NCBI RefSeq assembly: GCF_002737755.1
Contig: NZ_PEGH01000019.1
Coordinates: forward strand, 186,001 to 250,000
DNA from: Caulobacter sp. BP25
Lineage (GTDB): Bacteria > Pseudomonadota > Alphaproteobacteria > Caulobacterales > Caulobacteraceae
Reading direction: 5' to 3'
DNA: 64,000 bases
In this document: one piece after another, positions 1-9,563 of the stretch
Position numbering within the stretch: position 1 is the first letter of the stretch
How the letters are laid out: the number at the start of each line of letters is the position of its first letter
The notes under the pieces: generated by a model
The model's database searches: none
Told to the model about the DNA's origin: nothing
The model's input: only the letters and a program-made list of their open reading frames with translations
Made by a program: the position numbers and the translations under genes

Positions 1-179
1 GAGCTGATGTCGACACTCGTCGTACTCGTCTCGAAGCCCGCGTCACTCAGCACCTTGGCGGCGGCTTCGGCGTTGGCCTGATGTAGATCGGCCAGCAGCA
101 CATGCTTGCCCGCGCTCACCCGGCGGGCGATGGCCTGGCCGATCGAGCCGGCCCCGATGACGACGACCACTTGGGCCAT
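1..179 (-). CDS. SDR-family NAD(P)-dependent oxidoreductase, N-terminal part
   Basis: Only the first 59 codons are inside the window; the gene continues past its left edge. The start reads MAQVVVVIGAGSIGQAIA, with the Gly-rich Rossmann motif GAGSIGQ at residues 9-15 and an acidic residue after the second beta strand (LLADLHQ), which is typical of short-chain dehydrogenases. The substrate cannot be judged from this part. It is transcribed away from the LysR regulator at 408, and this divergent pairing suggests the regulator controls it. The family call is fairly safe, the specificity unknown. Confidence 0.8.
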   Translation of the reverse strand, partial: MAQVVVVIGAGSIGQAIARRVSAGKHVLLADLHQANAEAAAKVLSDAGFETSTTSVDIS

Positions 180-407
180 GGCGGTGTTCCTCTTTCCGCG
201 GATCCAGCAATGGCTGGACGATCAAGGCGCCATCTTACCGCCGGCGCGTCGAACGATTAGCCGCAACAAACAGCATGGACCTATGTCGCCAATTCATCAG
301 TGCGTCCTGCACCACGTCGCCGCGTCGGAACCCTTTCAGGCTTCGCCCTCGCTCTTTCATGCGATAAAACGCTGGGATCGAAACTCATCCATGCCGAAGG
401 ATCATCA
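180..407. promoter_or_regulatory. Divergent intergenic region between SDR and LysR genes
   Basis: These 228 bases separate two divergent start codons and must hold both promoters. A ribosome-binding sequence AAGGAT (397-402) lies five bases before the LysR start at 408. I did not find a clear LysR dyad by eye. Confidence 0.45.
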
Positions 408-1304
408 ATGCGTCGCGGGGATCTGGCGGACCTGATGAGCTTCCTGGCGGTCGCCGATGAGCGGAATTTCACGCGGGCGGCGGCGAAGCTGGGCACCTCC
501 CAATCGGCGCTCAGCCACACGATCCGCCGCCTTGAGGCGCAGCTTGGCCTGCGGCTTTTGACCCGCACGACCCGAAGCGTCTCGCTCACCGAGGCGGGTG
601 AGCGCTTGGTGCAGACCCTTCGCCCCGCCTTCGACGACATCGGACGGCAGCTCGCCGACCTGACCGAACTTCGCGAGAAGCCGGCGGGCCTCGTGCGGCT
701 GACCACCAGCGCCCATGCCGCGGAGACCGTGCTTTGGCCGGCGCTGAAGACCTTCCTGGTCGACTATCCCGACATCAAGGTCGAGATAAGCACCGACAGC
801 ACGCTGATCGACATCGTCGCGGAGCGTTATGACGCCGGCGTGCGGCTGGGCGAGTCCCTGGCCAAGGACATGATCGCTGTGCCGATCGGACCGCCCCTGC
901 GCATGCTCCTGGTCGGATCTCCGGCCTATTTCGCGCAAGGACGCGACAAGCCGAGAACCCCGCACGAGCTGACCGACCACCTGTGCATCAATCTGCGGAT
1001 GCGAACGATGGGCGGACTTTATGTCTGGGAGTTCGAACAGGACGGTCGAGAGCTCAAGGTGCGGGTCGACGGCCGCCTGGTGATGAACGACACCAAGATG
1101 ATCGTCCGCGCGGCCGTGGATGGCTTTGGTCTAGCGTTCCTGATGGAAGACAGCGTCCGCCCCTACCTCGACAATGGCCAGCTAGTAACGTTGCTGGAAG
1201 ATTGGTGTCCGCCTTTCGCCGGCTACCATCTCTATTATCCCAGCCGACGCCAACCGACGCCGGCCTTCGCGGCCCTCGTTGACGTCCTGCGGTATCGGGC
1301 TTGA
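408..1304 (+). CDS. LysR-family transcriptional regulator
   Basis: This is a 298-residue LysR regulator of normal length. The N-terminal winged helix-turn-helix covers roughly residues 5-65 and includes FTRAAAKLGTSQSALSHTIR. It is followed by the linker helix and a LysR substrate-binding domain from about residue 90. The ATG at 408 was chosen because AAGGAT sits at the right distance and the HTH begins just after; an upstream in-frame extension lacks family similarity. The divergent SDR gene is the likely target. The effector is unknown. Confidence 0.9.
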   Translation: MRRGDLADLMSFLAVADERNFTRAAAKLGTSQSALSHTIRRLEAQLGLRLLTRTTRSVSLTEAGERLVQTLRPAFDDIGRQLADLTELREKPAGLVRLTTSAHAAETVLWPALKTFLVDYPDIKVEISTDSTLIDIVAERYDAGVRLGESLAKDMIAVPIGPPLRMLLVGSPAYFAQGRDKPRTPHELTDHLCINLRMRTMGGLYVWEFEQDGRELKVRVDGRLVMNDTKMIVRAAVDGFGLAFLMEDSVRPYLDNGQLVTLLEDWCPPFAGYHLYYPSRRQPTPAFAALVDVLRYRA

Positions 1305-1397
1305 TGACGGGCTAGACGGGCTGGGAGATTAATGAAAATCCCGCATAGGTTCATGCGACCTTTGCCACCTAATCCCTAGCTGTCCGCCTCCCTAGTT

Positions 1398-1415
1398 TGG
1401 CCGCTGTATCGGCCA
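1398..1415. promoter_or_regulatory. Inverted repeat upstream of the first RND operon
   Basis: TGGCCG and CGGCCA flank six bases (CTGTAT), ending 15 bases before the GTG start of the pump gene. The position fits an operator or a promoter-overlapping hairpin. No regulator can be assigned. Confidence 0.35.
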
Positions 1416-1430
1416 GCTAACGGAGTTCCC

Positions 1431-4400
1431 GTGATCGCGATCGTCAAGACCGCCCTGACGCGGCCCCTCACCTTCATCGTCATGGCGATTCTGATCGTCA
1501 TCATGGGGGTGATTTCGGCGCTCCGTACGCCGATCGACATTTTCCCGGAGATCCGCGTTCCGGTGATCGCCGTCGCCTGGACCTATTCGGGCCTCTCGCC
1601 CGAGGACATGTCCGGCCGGATCGTCACGCCCTACGAGCGCGCCCTGACCACCACGGTCAACGATATCGACCGCATCGAGAGCCAGTCGCTTCTCGGGATC
1701 GGGATCGTCAAGATCTACTTCCAGCCCAAGGCCGATGTGCGCACCGCCACCGCCCAGGTGACGTCGGTGTCCCAGACCCTGTTGCGGTCCCTGCCGCCCG
1801 GCGTCAGCCCTCCGCTGATCCTGAACTACGACGCCTCGACCGTGCCGATCCTTCAGTTGGCCGCCTCGGGGCAAGGCATGTCCGAAGGCCAGGTCTTCGA
1901 CCAGGCCTGGAACCAGGTCCGACCGCGTCTCGTGACGATCCCGGGCGCGGCGATCCCGCTCCCGTCCGGCGGGCGCCAGCGGCAGGTCCAGATCGATCTC
2001 AATCCTGAAGCGCTTCAGTCCAAGGGCCTTTCGGCCGCCGACGTCGGCGCGGCGATCGCGGCCCAGACCCAGATCACGCCCGCGGGCTTCATCAAGATCG
2101 GCGCCTTCCAGTACGCCGTCAGGCTCAACAACGCGCCCGCCTCGATCGAGGAGCTGAACGATCTGCCGGTGAAGGTCGTGGACGGCGCGACCATCTACAT
2201 GCGCGACGTCGCGCATGTGCGCGATGGCTCGGCGCCGCAGACCAATGTCGTCCACGTCGACGGCGCGCGCTCGGTGTTGCTGACGGTGTTGAAGAACGGC
2301 GCGAACTCGACCTTGGCGATCGTCGATAGCGTCAAGTCGGCCTTGCCCACCATTCAGCAGACCCTGCCGGCGGCGTTCAAGATCGTGCCGATCGGCGACC
2401 AGTCGGTGTTCGTCAGAGCCGCGATCCAGGCGGTGATCCACGAGGGCGTGATCGCTGCGGTCCTCACCTCTCTGATGATCCTGCTTTTCCTAGGCTCCTG
2501 GCGCTCAACGGTGATTATCGCCGTTTCCATCCCCCTGGCGGTCCTCGCGGCGATCAGCGGCCTGTCCGTGACCGGCAATACGCTCAATATCATGACCCTG
2601 GGCGGGCTTAGCCTGGCGGTCGGCATCCTGGTCGACGACGCGACGGTCACCATCGAGAACATCAACTGGCACCTTGAGCAGGGCAAATCCGTGCGCCAGG
2701 CCATCCTTGATGGCGCGGCTCAGATCGTCGGCCCCGCCTTCGTATCCCTGCTTTGCATCTGCATCGTCTTCGTCCCGATGTTCTTCTTGCCAGGGGTTTC
2801 GGGGTTTCTGTTCGTGCCGCTGGCCCTGTCGGTGGTGTTCGCGATGGTCGCCTCGTTCGTGCTTTCGCGCACGTTGGTGCCGACCCTGGCGATGTATCTT
2901 TTGCGGCCGCATGTGGCCGGAGATCACAGCGCCGAACCAACGCGCAATCCCCTGGCGCGCTTCCAGAAGCGCTTTGAACAGAAGTTCGAAGGCCTACGCT
3001 TGGCCTATGGCCGGCTGCTGCGGGGCGTGCTGGCCGCGCCGCGCGCCTTCATCGGCGTCTTCGTGGCCAGCGTCGCGCTGTCGTTCGTCCTCACGCCGCT
3101 TCTGGGCCAAAACTTCTTTCCGACGGTCGACGCGGGCGCCATCGCCATTCACGTCCGCGCGCCGGTCGGCTCGCGCATCGAAGACACCTCGGCGCGATTT
3201 GACCGGATCACCCGCGCGATCCGCCAGGTCATTCCCCAAGACGAACTCGTCTCGGTCGTCGACAACATCGGCCTGCCGGCCAGCGCCATCAACTCCGTGT
3301 ACAACACCTCTGGAACGATCGGCTCTCAGGACGGTGACATCCTGATCCAACTCTCCAAGGATCACGCGCCGACAGCCGAGTACGTCCGCAAGCTGCGCGA
3401 AACCTTGCCGCGATCCTTTCCGGGCGTTCAGTTCGCGTTTCTGCCCGCCGATATCACCAGCCAGATCCTCAACTTCGGCGCGCCCGCGCCGATCGACATC
3501 CGTGTCACCGGCCCGAACACCAAGGCCAACGAAGCTTACGCCCGCACGATCCTGCGTCGTGTGAGCACGATCCCAGGTCTGGCCGACGCGCGCATTCAGC
3601 AATCGTCCCGCTATCCGCAGCTGGCGGTCAATGTCGATCGCAGCCGGATTGGCCAGCTGGGTCTGACCGAACGGGACGTCACCACAAGCCTGGGCTCGAC
3701 CCTGGCGGGGACGCTGCAGACCGCGCCCGTGTTTTTCCTCAACCCCGAAAACGGGGTGTCCTACTCGGTCGTGGCCCAGGCTCCCGAACATACCGTCTCG
3801 TCCTTCGACGACCTGGCGAACATCCCAGTGACGGGCGCGGGCGCTCCGCAGGTGCTCGGCGGGCTGGGCCAGATCGCGCGCGGAGCCACCGCGGCCGTGG
3901 TCAGCCACTACAACATCCAGCCAGTGATCAACATCTACGCCACGCCCAACGATCGCGACCTCGGCGCGGTCAGCGCCGATATCGAAAAGGTCCTGGCCGA
4001 GCTGAAGGCCGAAGCGCCCAAGGGCGTGACCGTCACCCTGGGCGGTCAGGCGGCCACGATGAAGACGGCCTTCACGGGTCTTGGCCTGGGTCTTCTGGGC
4101 GCCGTGGTGCTGATCTACCTGCTGATCGTCGTCAACTTCCAGAGCTGGGTGGACCCGCTCGTCATCATCACCGCCCTGCCGGCCGCCCTGGCCGGGATCG
4201 TGTGGATGCTGTTCGCCACTGGCACCACCTTGTCGGTCCCCGCCCTGACCGGCGCGATCATGTGCATGGGGGTCGCCACCGCAAATTCCATCCTGGTGGT
4301 GAGCTTCGCCCGCGCGCGCCTGGCCGACACCGGCGATGCGCTGAAGTCGGCGCTCGAAGCGGGCATGAGCCGCTTCCGCCCGGTGCTGATGACGGCCCTG

Positions 4401-4604
4401 GCGATGATCATCGGCATGCTGCCCATGGCCATCGGCTTGGGCGAGGGCGGCGAGCAGAACGCCCCGCTCGGGCGGGCGGTAATCGGCGGCCTGCTCGTGG
4501 CGACCTTCGCGACGCTCATGTTTGTCCCGGTGGTCTTCAGCCTCGCCCATCGCCGCGCCAAGCCCGCGCGTGACACCCAAACCTCGGAGATCGAGAATGT
4601 CTGA
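1431..4604 (+). CDS. RND efflux transporter, inner-membrane pump (AcrB/HAE superfamily)
   Basis: The 1057-residue protein has the full RND layout: a first transmembrane helix near residues 10-30, two large periplasmic loops, and transmembrane blocks around residues 335-490 and 870-1040. The proton-relay aspartates lie in GILVDDATVTIEN. It would export drugs or other amphiphiles using proton influx, together with the adaptor and outer-membrane factor encoded next. A GTG start is preceded by CGGAG five bases upstream. The pump gene comes first in the operon, before the adaptor, which is the reverse of the common order. Its 3' end overlaps the adaptor gene by eight bases. The substrate is not predictable. 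Confidence 0.93.
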   Translation: MIAIVKTALTRPLTFIVMAILIVIMGVISALRTPIDIFPEIRVPVIAVAWTYSGLSPEDMSGRIVTPYERALTTTVNDIDRIESQSLLGIGIVKIYFQPKADVRTATAQVTSVSQTLLRSLPPGVSPPLILNYDASTVPILQLAASGQGMSEGQVFDQAWNQVRPRLVTIPGAAIPLPSGGRQRQVQIDLNPEALQSKGLSAADVGAAIAAQTQITPAGFIKIGAFQYAVRLNNAPASIEELNDLPVKVVDGATIYMRDVAHVRDGSAPQTNVVHVDGARSVLLTVLKNGANSTLAIVDSVKSALPTIQQTLPAAFKIVPIGDQSVFVRAAIQAVIHEGVIAAVLTSLMILLFLGSWRSTVIIAVSIPLAVLAAISGLSVTGNTLNIMTLGGLSLAVGILVDDATVTIENINWHLEQGKSVRQAILDGAAQIVGPAFVSLLCICIVFVPMFFLPGVSGFLFVPLALSVVFAMVASFVLSRTLVPTLAMYLLRPHVAGDHSAEPTRNPLARFQKRFEQKFEGLRLAYGRLLRGVLAAPRAFIGVFVASVALSFVLTPLLGQNFFPTVDAGAIAIHVRAPVGSRIEDTSARFDRITRAIRQVIPQDELVSVVDNIGLPASAINSVYNTSGTIGSQDGDILIQLSKDHAPTAEYVRKLRETLPRSFPGVQFAFLPADITSQILNFGAPAPIDIRVTGPNTKANEAYARTILRRVSTIPGLADARIQQSSRYPQLAVNVDRSRIGQLGLTERDVTTSLGSTLAGTLQTAPVFFLNPENGVSYSVVAQAPEHTVSSFDDLANIPVTGAGAPQVLGGLGQIARGATAAVVSHYNIQPVINIYATPNDRDLGAVSADIEKVLAELKAEAPKGVTVTLGGQAATMKTAFTGLGLGLLGAVVLIYLLIVVNFQSWVDPLVIITALPAALAGIVWMLFATGTTLSVPALTGAIMCMGVATANSILVVSFARARLADTGDALKSALEAGMSRFRPVLMTALAMIIGMLPMAIGLGEGGEQNAPLGRAVIGGLLVATFATLMFVPVVFSLAHRRAKPARDTQTSEIENV

Positions 4605-5751
4605 CGCCACCCGTAGCCGGCTCATGGCCGCCGCCGCGATCGTGACCGTCGTCGCCGTGATCGGGGCGGGCTTGGCCTCTCGCGCCGGGCGCGAAAAGCG
4701 CCTGACCGCCTGGACGCATGAACAAGCCATTCCCACCGTCGCCGTGATCCGGCCGACGCCGATGGCCGTCGATGGAGATCTCACCCTCCCTGCCAGCCTG
4801 CAGGCCATGGAGACGGCGCCGATCTACGCCCGCACGAGCGGTTATGTCCGTCGATGGCATGTCGATATCGGCGATACGGTGCGACGCGGTCAGCTCCTGG
4901 CCGAGTTGGACGCCCCCGAGGTCGAACAACAGCTGGAGGCCGCGCGCGCCGACCTCGAGACGGCGATCGCCAATCAGCAACTGGCCGCCACCACGGCGCA
5001 GCGCTGGAACACGCTTCTGGCCAAGGACGCGGTGTCGAAGCAGGAGGCCGACGAGAAGGCTGGCGATCTGCGCGCCAAGACGGCGATCGCAAACGCCGCC
5101 CGCGCCAATGTCGCCCGCCTTGCGACCTTGGCCGGCTTCACGCGGATCACCGCGCCATTCGATGGGATCGTCACCACGCGAACAGCCCAGGTCGGCGCGC
5201 TGGTGACCGCGGGAAACGCCGCAGCGCAGCCCCTGTTCACCATCGCCGACATCCGTCGCATCCGCGCGTTCGTGCGCGTGCCACAGCTCTATTCGGGTGA
5301 AGTCAAACCCGGGATGGCGGTCACGATGACCCTGCCGGAATACGCCAGCCGCGAGTTCCCCGCGACTCTGACCCGCAGCGCCGGCGCCCTGGAGCCTAGC
5401 TCCGGCGCCCTGCTGGTCGAACTTCAAGCCGCCAACGCCGATCGCGCCCTGAAGCCCGGCGCCTATGCTCAAGCCAGGTTCCCGCTGCGTGGCGGGGGCA
5501 AGGCCGTCACCCTGCCGCCGAGCGCCCTAATCATCGGCGAGGACGGGGTTCAGGTGGCGCTGATCGGCTCGGACGGCAAGGCCGAGCTTCGCTCGGTCAC
5601 CTTGGGTCGCGACCAAGGCAAGACGGTGGAGGTCGTGGCCGGCCTCGGCGCTGGCGACGCGGTCATCGACAGCCCTCCAGAGTCTTTGCAGACCGGCGAT
5701 CCCGTGCGCCGTCTGGCTTCCAAGGAGGAACAAGCCCGTGCGGCGCGCTGA
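4597..5751 (+). CDS. RND efflux periplasmic adaptor (membrane fusion protein)
   Basis: The 384-residue adaptor has an N-terminal membrane anchor or signal (about residues 8-26), a split biotinyl-lipoyl-like domain (TSGYVRRWHVDIGDTVRRGQ and the later FDGIVTTRTAQVGALV), an alpha-helical hairpin between them, and C-terminal beta-barrel and membrane-proximal domains. It bridges the pump at 1431 and the outer-membrane channel at 5738. The ATG at 4597 overlaps the pump stop, which implies translational coupling. Family assignment is secure. Confidence 0.92.
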   Translation: MSDATRSRLMAAAAIVTVVAVIGAGLASRAGREKRLTAWTHEQAIPTVAVIRPTPMAVDGDLTLPASLQAMETAPIYARTSGYVRRWHVDIGDTVRRGQLLAELDAPEVEQQLEAARADLETAIANQQLAATTAQRWNTLLAKDAVSKQEADEKAGDLRAKTAIANAARANVARLATLAGFTRITAPFDGIVTTRTAQVGALVTAGNAAAQPLFTIADIRRIRAFVRVPQLYSGEVKPGMAVTMTLPEYASREFPATLTRSAGALEPSSGALLVELQAANADRALKPGAYAQARFPLRGGGKAVTLPPSALIIGEDGVQVALIGSDGKAELRSVTLGRDQGKTVEVVAGLGAGDAVIDSPPESLQTGDPVRRLASKEEQARAAR

Positions 5752-7111
5752 CCTTGTCATGGCGCTGACGGCTCTTGGCCTTGGCGTCTGCGCCTTCGGC
5801 GGTCCGTCCCTCGCCTCCTCCATCGCGACGGCGCCAGATCGTCCGTCCTCCGAGGCCGGTAGCCCCGGCGTCGCCTGGTGGACGATGTTCGGCGACCCCG
5901 TCCTCGACGCGCTGCAAGACCGCTTGCAGAGGGACAATCCAGAGCTGGCGGCGGCCGGGGCGCGGTATGAGCAGGCCCTGGCTCTGCTCGGCGGGTCGCG
6001 CGCCGAAACCGCGCCGCAGATCCAGGCGGGCGCCCAGATCGAGCGCAGCCGGGTCTCGCGCGACCGTCCTCTTTCGTCTGGCCGGGCGGCGACCTATGAC
6101 GACCTGCGGCTCGGCGCGGCGCTTAGCTATGAGCTTGATCTGTTTGGACGCCTGCGCGAGGGCGTACGCGCCAGCCAAAGCCAAGCCCTTGCCGCCAAGG
6201 CCGATGTCGAAGCCGTGCGCCTCGGCCTGCAAGCGCAACTGACCAGCGCCTATTTCCAAATGCGGGAGTACGACGCTCGGATCGCGTTGCTAGACGAGAC
6301 CGTGCGGGCGTACGGGCGGGCCTATGAGCTCACCCAGGCGCGACATGCTGGCGGGATAGCCTCTGGCATGGATGTCAGTCGGGCTCGAACCCAGGCGGCG
6401 ACCGCCGCCGCCGAGCGCGACGCGGCCATCGCCGCGCGGGCGCGGGCCGAGCACGCCGTCGCCGTCCTGATCGGCCAGCCCCCTGGCGATTTTAGGCTGG
6501 CGTCGAACGGCAAGCTCGGGGACGCGCCCGCGCCGCCGCAAACCTTGCCCTCGACCTTGTTGCAGCGACGCCCTGACATCCAAGCGGCCCAGCACCGCGT
6601 GACGGCGGCCAACGCGCGGATCGGCGTGGCGCGCGCGGCCTTCTTCCCCTCGATCACACTGGGCGCGGCCGGCGGCTATCAGGCCACCCATGACGACCTT
6701 ATCCGTCGCCCCAACAGCTATTGGTCCCTTGGCCCCATCGCCCTGAGCCTGCCGCTTTTCGACGGTGGCGCGCGGCGCGCCGACCTGCGCTTGGCGCGCG
6801 CGGAACATGAGGAGGCGAGCGCGGCCTATCGGCGGGTCACGCTGGCGGCTTTCCAAGAGGTCGAGGATGACTTGGTCACCGCGCGTCAGCTGGCCCAACA
6901 GATCCGCGACCAGGATATAGCCGCGGCCTCCGCGGCCAGAACCCGGGATCTAGCCTTGGATCGCTATCGTGACGGCGCGGCGGACTATCTGGAGGTCGCG
7001 ACCGCCCAGACCGCGGCCTTGGACGCCCAGCGCGCGGTCCTCAGCCTGCGCGCCCAAGCGTTTGCGCTGGCCGCCGATACGGTCCGCGCGCTGGGCGGCG
7101 CGCCGGAGTAA
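5738..7111 (+). CDS. Outer-membrane efflux factor, NodT/TolC family
   Basis: This 457-residue protein begins at a GTG preceded by AAGGAGG (5722-5728) and overlaps the adaptor by 14 bases. An N-terminal signal sequence is followed by two outer-membrane efflux (OEP) repeats, with NodT-like features such as WWTMFGDPVLDAL near the start and the LLQRRPDIQAAQHRV motif midway. It would form the trimeric channel-tunnel for the RND pump of the same operon. The gene ends two bases from the convergent TetR gene at 7113. Confidence 0.92.
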   Translation: MRRADLVMALTALGLGVCAFGGPSLASSIATAPDRPSSEAGSPGVAWWTMFGDPVLDALQDRLQRDNPELAAAGARYEQALALLGGSRAETAPQIQAGAQIERSRVSRDRPLSSGRAATYDDLRLGAALSYELDLFGRLREGVRASQSQALAAKADVEAVRLGLQAQLTSAYFQMREYDARIALLDETVRAYGRAYELTQARHAGGIASGMDVSRARTQAATAAAERDAAIAARARAEHAVAVLIGQPPGDFRLASNGKLGDAPAPPQTLPSTLLQRRPDIQAAQHRVTAANARIGVARAAFFPSITLGAAGGYQATHDDLIRRPNSYWSLGPIALSLPLFDGGARRADLRLARAEHEEASAAYRRVTLAAFQEVEDDLVTARQLAQQIRDQDIAAASAARTRDLALDRYRDGAADYLEVATAQTAALDAQRAVLSLRAQAFALAADTVRALGGAPE

Positions 7112-7112
7112 C

Positions 7113-7706
7113 CTAGGAGGACGTGGCCAGGCCAAAGCGCGCGAGCACGCCGCGCCGCGCCCGCATCAGGATCAGTTCGGAGCGCTCGAAATCAAGCTCG
7201 ATTCTGGCCATGCAGACGGCCCCGACAAGCTCGGACAGCAGCGAGGAGGCGGCCTCCAGAGGCGCGGGATGCTCCATCCGCGCGAAAAGCGCGGCCAAGG
7301 CGTCGATGAGCTGTCTCATGCCAAGGGCGGTCCGGGCGCGGGCGGTTTCATTTAGCCGCGGCGCATCAGCCGAAAGAAACGGGATCGGACATCCGGCGCC
7401 GCGGGCGTCGCAGTGCGCGCGCGACAGATAGAAGCCGATGTAACTCACCAAGCCCTCGGCCGGCGACCGCCCCTCGCTCAGGGCTTTGATCTGATCGGCG
7501 CCCTCCAGGAACATCTGATCGATCGCCTGTGCGATCAGGTCGTCGCGTGAGCCGAAGTGCGCATAGAAGCCGCCGTGGGTGAGGCCCGCCCGCGACATCA
7601 CCTCCGCCACGCCGACCTTCTGCACGCCTTGCGCCCTGATCGCCTTGGCCGCCTCCTTCAGGACGCGCGCGCGGGTCTCCTGCTTGTGCTCGGGCGCATA
7701 ACGCAT
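7113..7706 (-). CDS. TetR/AcrR-family repressor (paralog of the one at 23409)
   Basis: This 197-residue TetR-type regulator has its helix-turn-helix at about residues 25-50 (VMSRAGLTHGGFYAHF), followed by an all-alpha ligand domain. The N-terminal third is nearly the same as in the regulator at 23409-24002, and the recognition helix is identical. It is divergent from the thiolase gene at 7860 and convergent with the RND operon, so it probably represses the thiolase/thioesterase pair and itself through the element at 7758-7785. Control of the efflux operon is possible but not shown. Confidence 0.9.
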   Translation of the reverse strand: MRYAPEHKQETRARVLKEAAKAIRAQGVQKVGVAEVMSRAGLTHGGFYAHFGSRDDLIAQAIDQMFLEGADQIKALSEGRSPAEGLVSYIGFYLSRAHCDARGAGCPIPFLSADAPRLNETARARTALGMRQLIDALAALFARMEHPAPLEAASSLLSELVGAVCMARIELDFERSELILMRARRGVLARFGLATSS

Positions 7707-7757
7707 GCCTTGATCGTGCCTTTCCGCGACAATTGGCCGTTGGCTTCAGCTTGCCAC

Positions 7758-7785
7758 GATCCTTATTGTATTATACCCATCATAT
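7758..7785. promoter_or_regulatory. Candidate TetR operator, copy 1
   Basis: A 28-base AT-rich element starts GATCCTTAT and ends ATCATAT. It matches 23 of 28 positions of an element in the same kind of place at 24022-24049. Both lie between a TetR gene with the same recognition helix and a divergent target. That it is the operator is inferred from this co-occurrence. Confidence 0.55.
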
Positions 7786-7859
7786 CAACGAAGACCGGCG
7801 CGCTCCGCCTTTCTAGGCGGAGGGGCGCGAGCCGGCCCGAAACCGCAGCCAAGGGAGAC

Positions 7860-9026
7860 ATGGCCATGCCGCAAGCTGTCATCGCCGCCTATGTCCGCAC
7901 GCCGTTTCATTTCGCGCGAAAAGGCGCCTTGGCGACCGTGCGGCCAGACGACCTGGCCGCCATCGCGCTCCGCGGTCTGATCATCAGGACGGATATTGAT
8001 CCGGCAGCGATCGACGACGTTCTGCTCGGCTGCGCCTACCCTGAAGCGGCCCAGGGCTCGAACATCGCCCGTCTGGCCCTGCTGCTGGCCGGCATGCCGA
8101 TCACCGTGTCGGGCATGACCGTCAATCGGTTCTGCGGCTCGTCGATGTCGGCCATCCACATCGCGGCAGGCCAGATCGCCATGGGCGCGGGTGAAGCGTT
8201 TCTCTGCGGCGGCGTTGAGTCCATGAGCATGGTCCCGCAAGGCGGCTTCAACTTCTCGCCCAACCCGCGCTTCAAGTCGCGTGAACATCCAGACGCCGAG
8301 CTGGAGCTCGAGGCCTATATCGCCATGGGCGATACGGCCGAGAATGTCGCGCGGCGCTACGGCGTCTCGCGCGAGGATCAGGACCGCTTGGCCCTGGCCT
8401 CTCAACAAAAGGCCGCGGCGGCCCAGGCCGAAGGGCGGTTGGCGGGCGAAATCATCCCCGTCACGACGCCGGAGGGCGTGGTTGTCGATCAGGATGGCTG
8501 TCTTAGACCGCAGACGACGCTGGAAGGCTTGGCCGCGCTACGGCCAGTATTCCAAGCGGAAGGCACGGTGACAGCGGGAACGTCATCGCCGCTCACGGAC
8601 GGCGCGTCGGCGACCCTGGTGTGCACCGAAGCCTTCGCGCGGACCCACGGCCTGGAGATCCTGGCGCGTATTCGCGCGGTCGCGACCGCCGGCTGCCCGC
8701 CCGAGATCATGGGCATGGGCCCGGTTCCGGCCACGCTCAAGGCCCTGGAGCGCGCGGGGCTGTCGGTCGCCGACATCGACATCTTCGAGATCAATGAGGC
8801 CTTCGCCAGCCAGGCGGTGGCCTGCATGCGCGAACTGAAGATCGACGAGGCCAAGGTCAATCTGGACGGCGGCGGCATAGCCATCGGCCACCCCTTGGGC
8901 GCCACGGGCGCGCGCATCACGGGCAAGGCCGCTCAACTGCTCAAGCGTCATGGCGCGCGCCTGGCGGTCTCCACCCAATGCATCGGCGGCGGACAGGGCG
9001 TGGCCACGGTGCTGGAGGCGCTCTAG
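7860..9026 (+). CDS. Acetyl-CoA acetyltransferase family thiolase
   Basis: The 388-residue enzyme is a complete thiolase. The nucleophilic cysteine is C92 in NRFCGSS, the NEAFA motif and GGGIAIGHPLGATGAR carry the conserved histidine, and the C-terminal CIGGGQG holds the second cysteine. It would cleave or form beta-ketoacyl-CoA in fatty acid or aromatic side-chain breakdown. The start at 7860 follows AAGGGAGA; a second in-frame ATG two codons later is also possible. A thioesterase gene follows 39 bases downstream, probably in the same transcript. Confidence 0.92.
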   Translation: MAMPQAVIAAYVRTPFHFARKGALATVRPDDLAAIALRGLIIRTDIDPAAIDDVLLGCAYPEAAQGSNIARLALLLAGMPITVSGMTVNRFCGSSMSAIHIAAGQIAMGAGEAFLCGGVESMSMVPQGGFNFSPNPRFKSREHPDAELELEAYIAMGDTAENVARRYGVSREDQDRLALASQQKAAAAQAEGRLAGEIIPVTTPEGVVVDQDGCLRPQTTLEGLAALRPVFQAEGTVTAGTSSPLTDGASATLVCTEAFARTHGLEILARIRAVATAGCPPEIMGMGPVPATLKALERAGLSVADIDIFEINEAFASQAVACMRELKIDEAKVNLDGGGIAIGHPLGATGARITGKAAQLLKRHGARLAVSTQCIGGGQGVATVLEAL

Positions 9027-9065
9027 CGCCGCCAATCAAAACAAAGTCGCCTCGGGAGGATTATC

Positions 9066-9563
9066 TTGCAGACCCTGGAGAGAAGCCGACTGATCACCTG
9101 GTCGGATCCCGACCAGAGCCGAGCGCGCTCGGCCGGACTGACCGGCCTTGAGATCATGCGCGGAATCCGCGATGGCGCGCTGGCCCCGCCGCCCATGGCC
9201 CGCCTGATTGGCTTTGACTGCGTGGTCGCCGAGCCCGGTGAGGTCGTCATGGAGCTCAGGGCCGAGGAATCGCTCGAAAACCTCATGCCCATGCTTCATG
9301 GCGGCGCTGCGGCGACCATGCTCGACACCGCCATGGCGGCGGCCGCGCATACGGTTCTGCCGGCCGACCAAGCCAGCGTCACCCTCGATCTGAAGCTCAA
9401 CTATCTTCGTCCGCTGACGAGCGCCTCTGGCCTGATCCGCGCACGGGGCAAGGTTCTGCATCAGGGCCGCACGAGCCTCTATGTCGAAGGCGAAGCTCGA
9501 GACGAAAAGGGACGCCTAGCCGTCCACGCCGTAGGCAATTTTTCGATCATCTCGGTACGCTGA
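9066..9563 (+). CDS. PaaI-type hotdog-fold thioesterase
   Basis: The 165-residue protein belongs to the PaaI/4-hydroxybenzoyl-CoA thioesterase superfamily. The typical MLHGGAAATMLDTAM segment (catalytic-site Gly and Asp region) is followed by the LKLNYLRPL strand. It would hydrolyse acyl- or aryl-CoA esters. Translation appears to start at the TTG at 9066, because GGGAGGA ends six bases before it and no better start lies nearby. It is likely co-transcribed with the thiolase upstream, giving a two-gene CoA-ester module. Confidence 0.85.
   Translation: MQTLERSRLITWSDPDQSRARSAGLTGLEIMRGIRDGALAPPPMARLIGFDCVVAEPGEVVMELRAEESLENLMPMLHGGAAATMLDTAMAAAAHTVLPADQASVTLDLKLNYLRPLTSASGLIRARGKVLHQGRTSLYVEGEARDEKGRLAVHAVGNFSIISVR

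Noticed and set aside
1392-2441. Long minus-strand reading frame (349 codons) opposite the first RND pump
   Set aside because: It is antisense to a well-supported pump gene, is Arg/Asp/Gly-rich as expected from GC-rich codon mirroring, and has no family motifs.
2994-4808. 604-codon minus-strand frame across the pump/adaptor junction
   Set aside because: Composition is a mirror of the genes on the other strand; no motifs and no ribosome-binding site.
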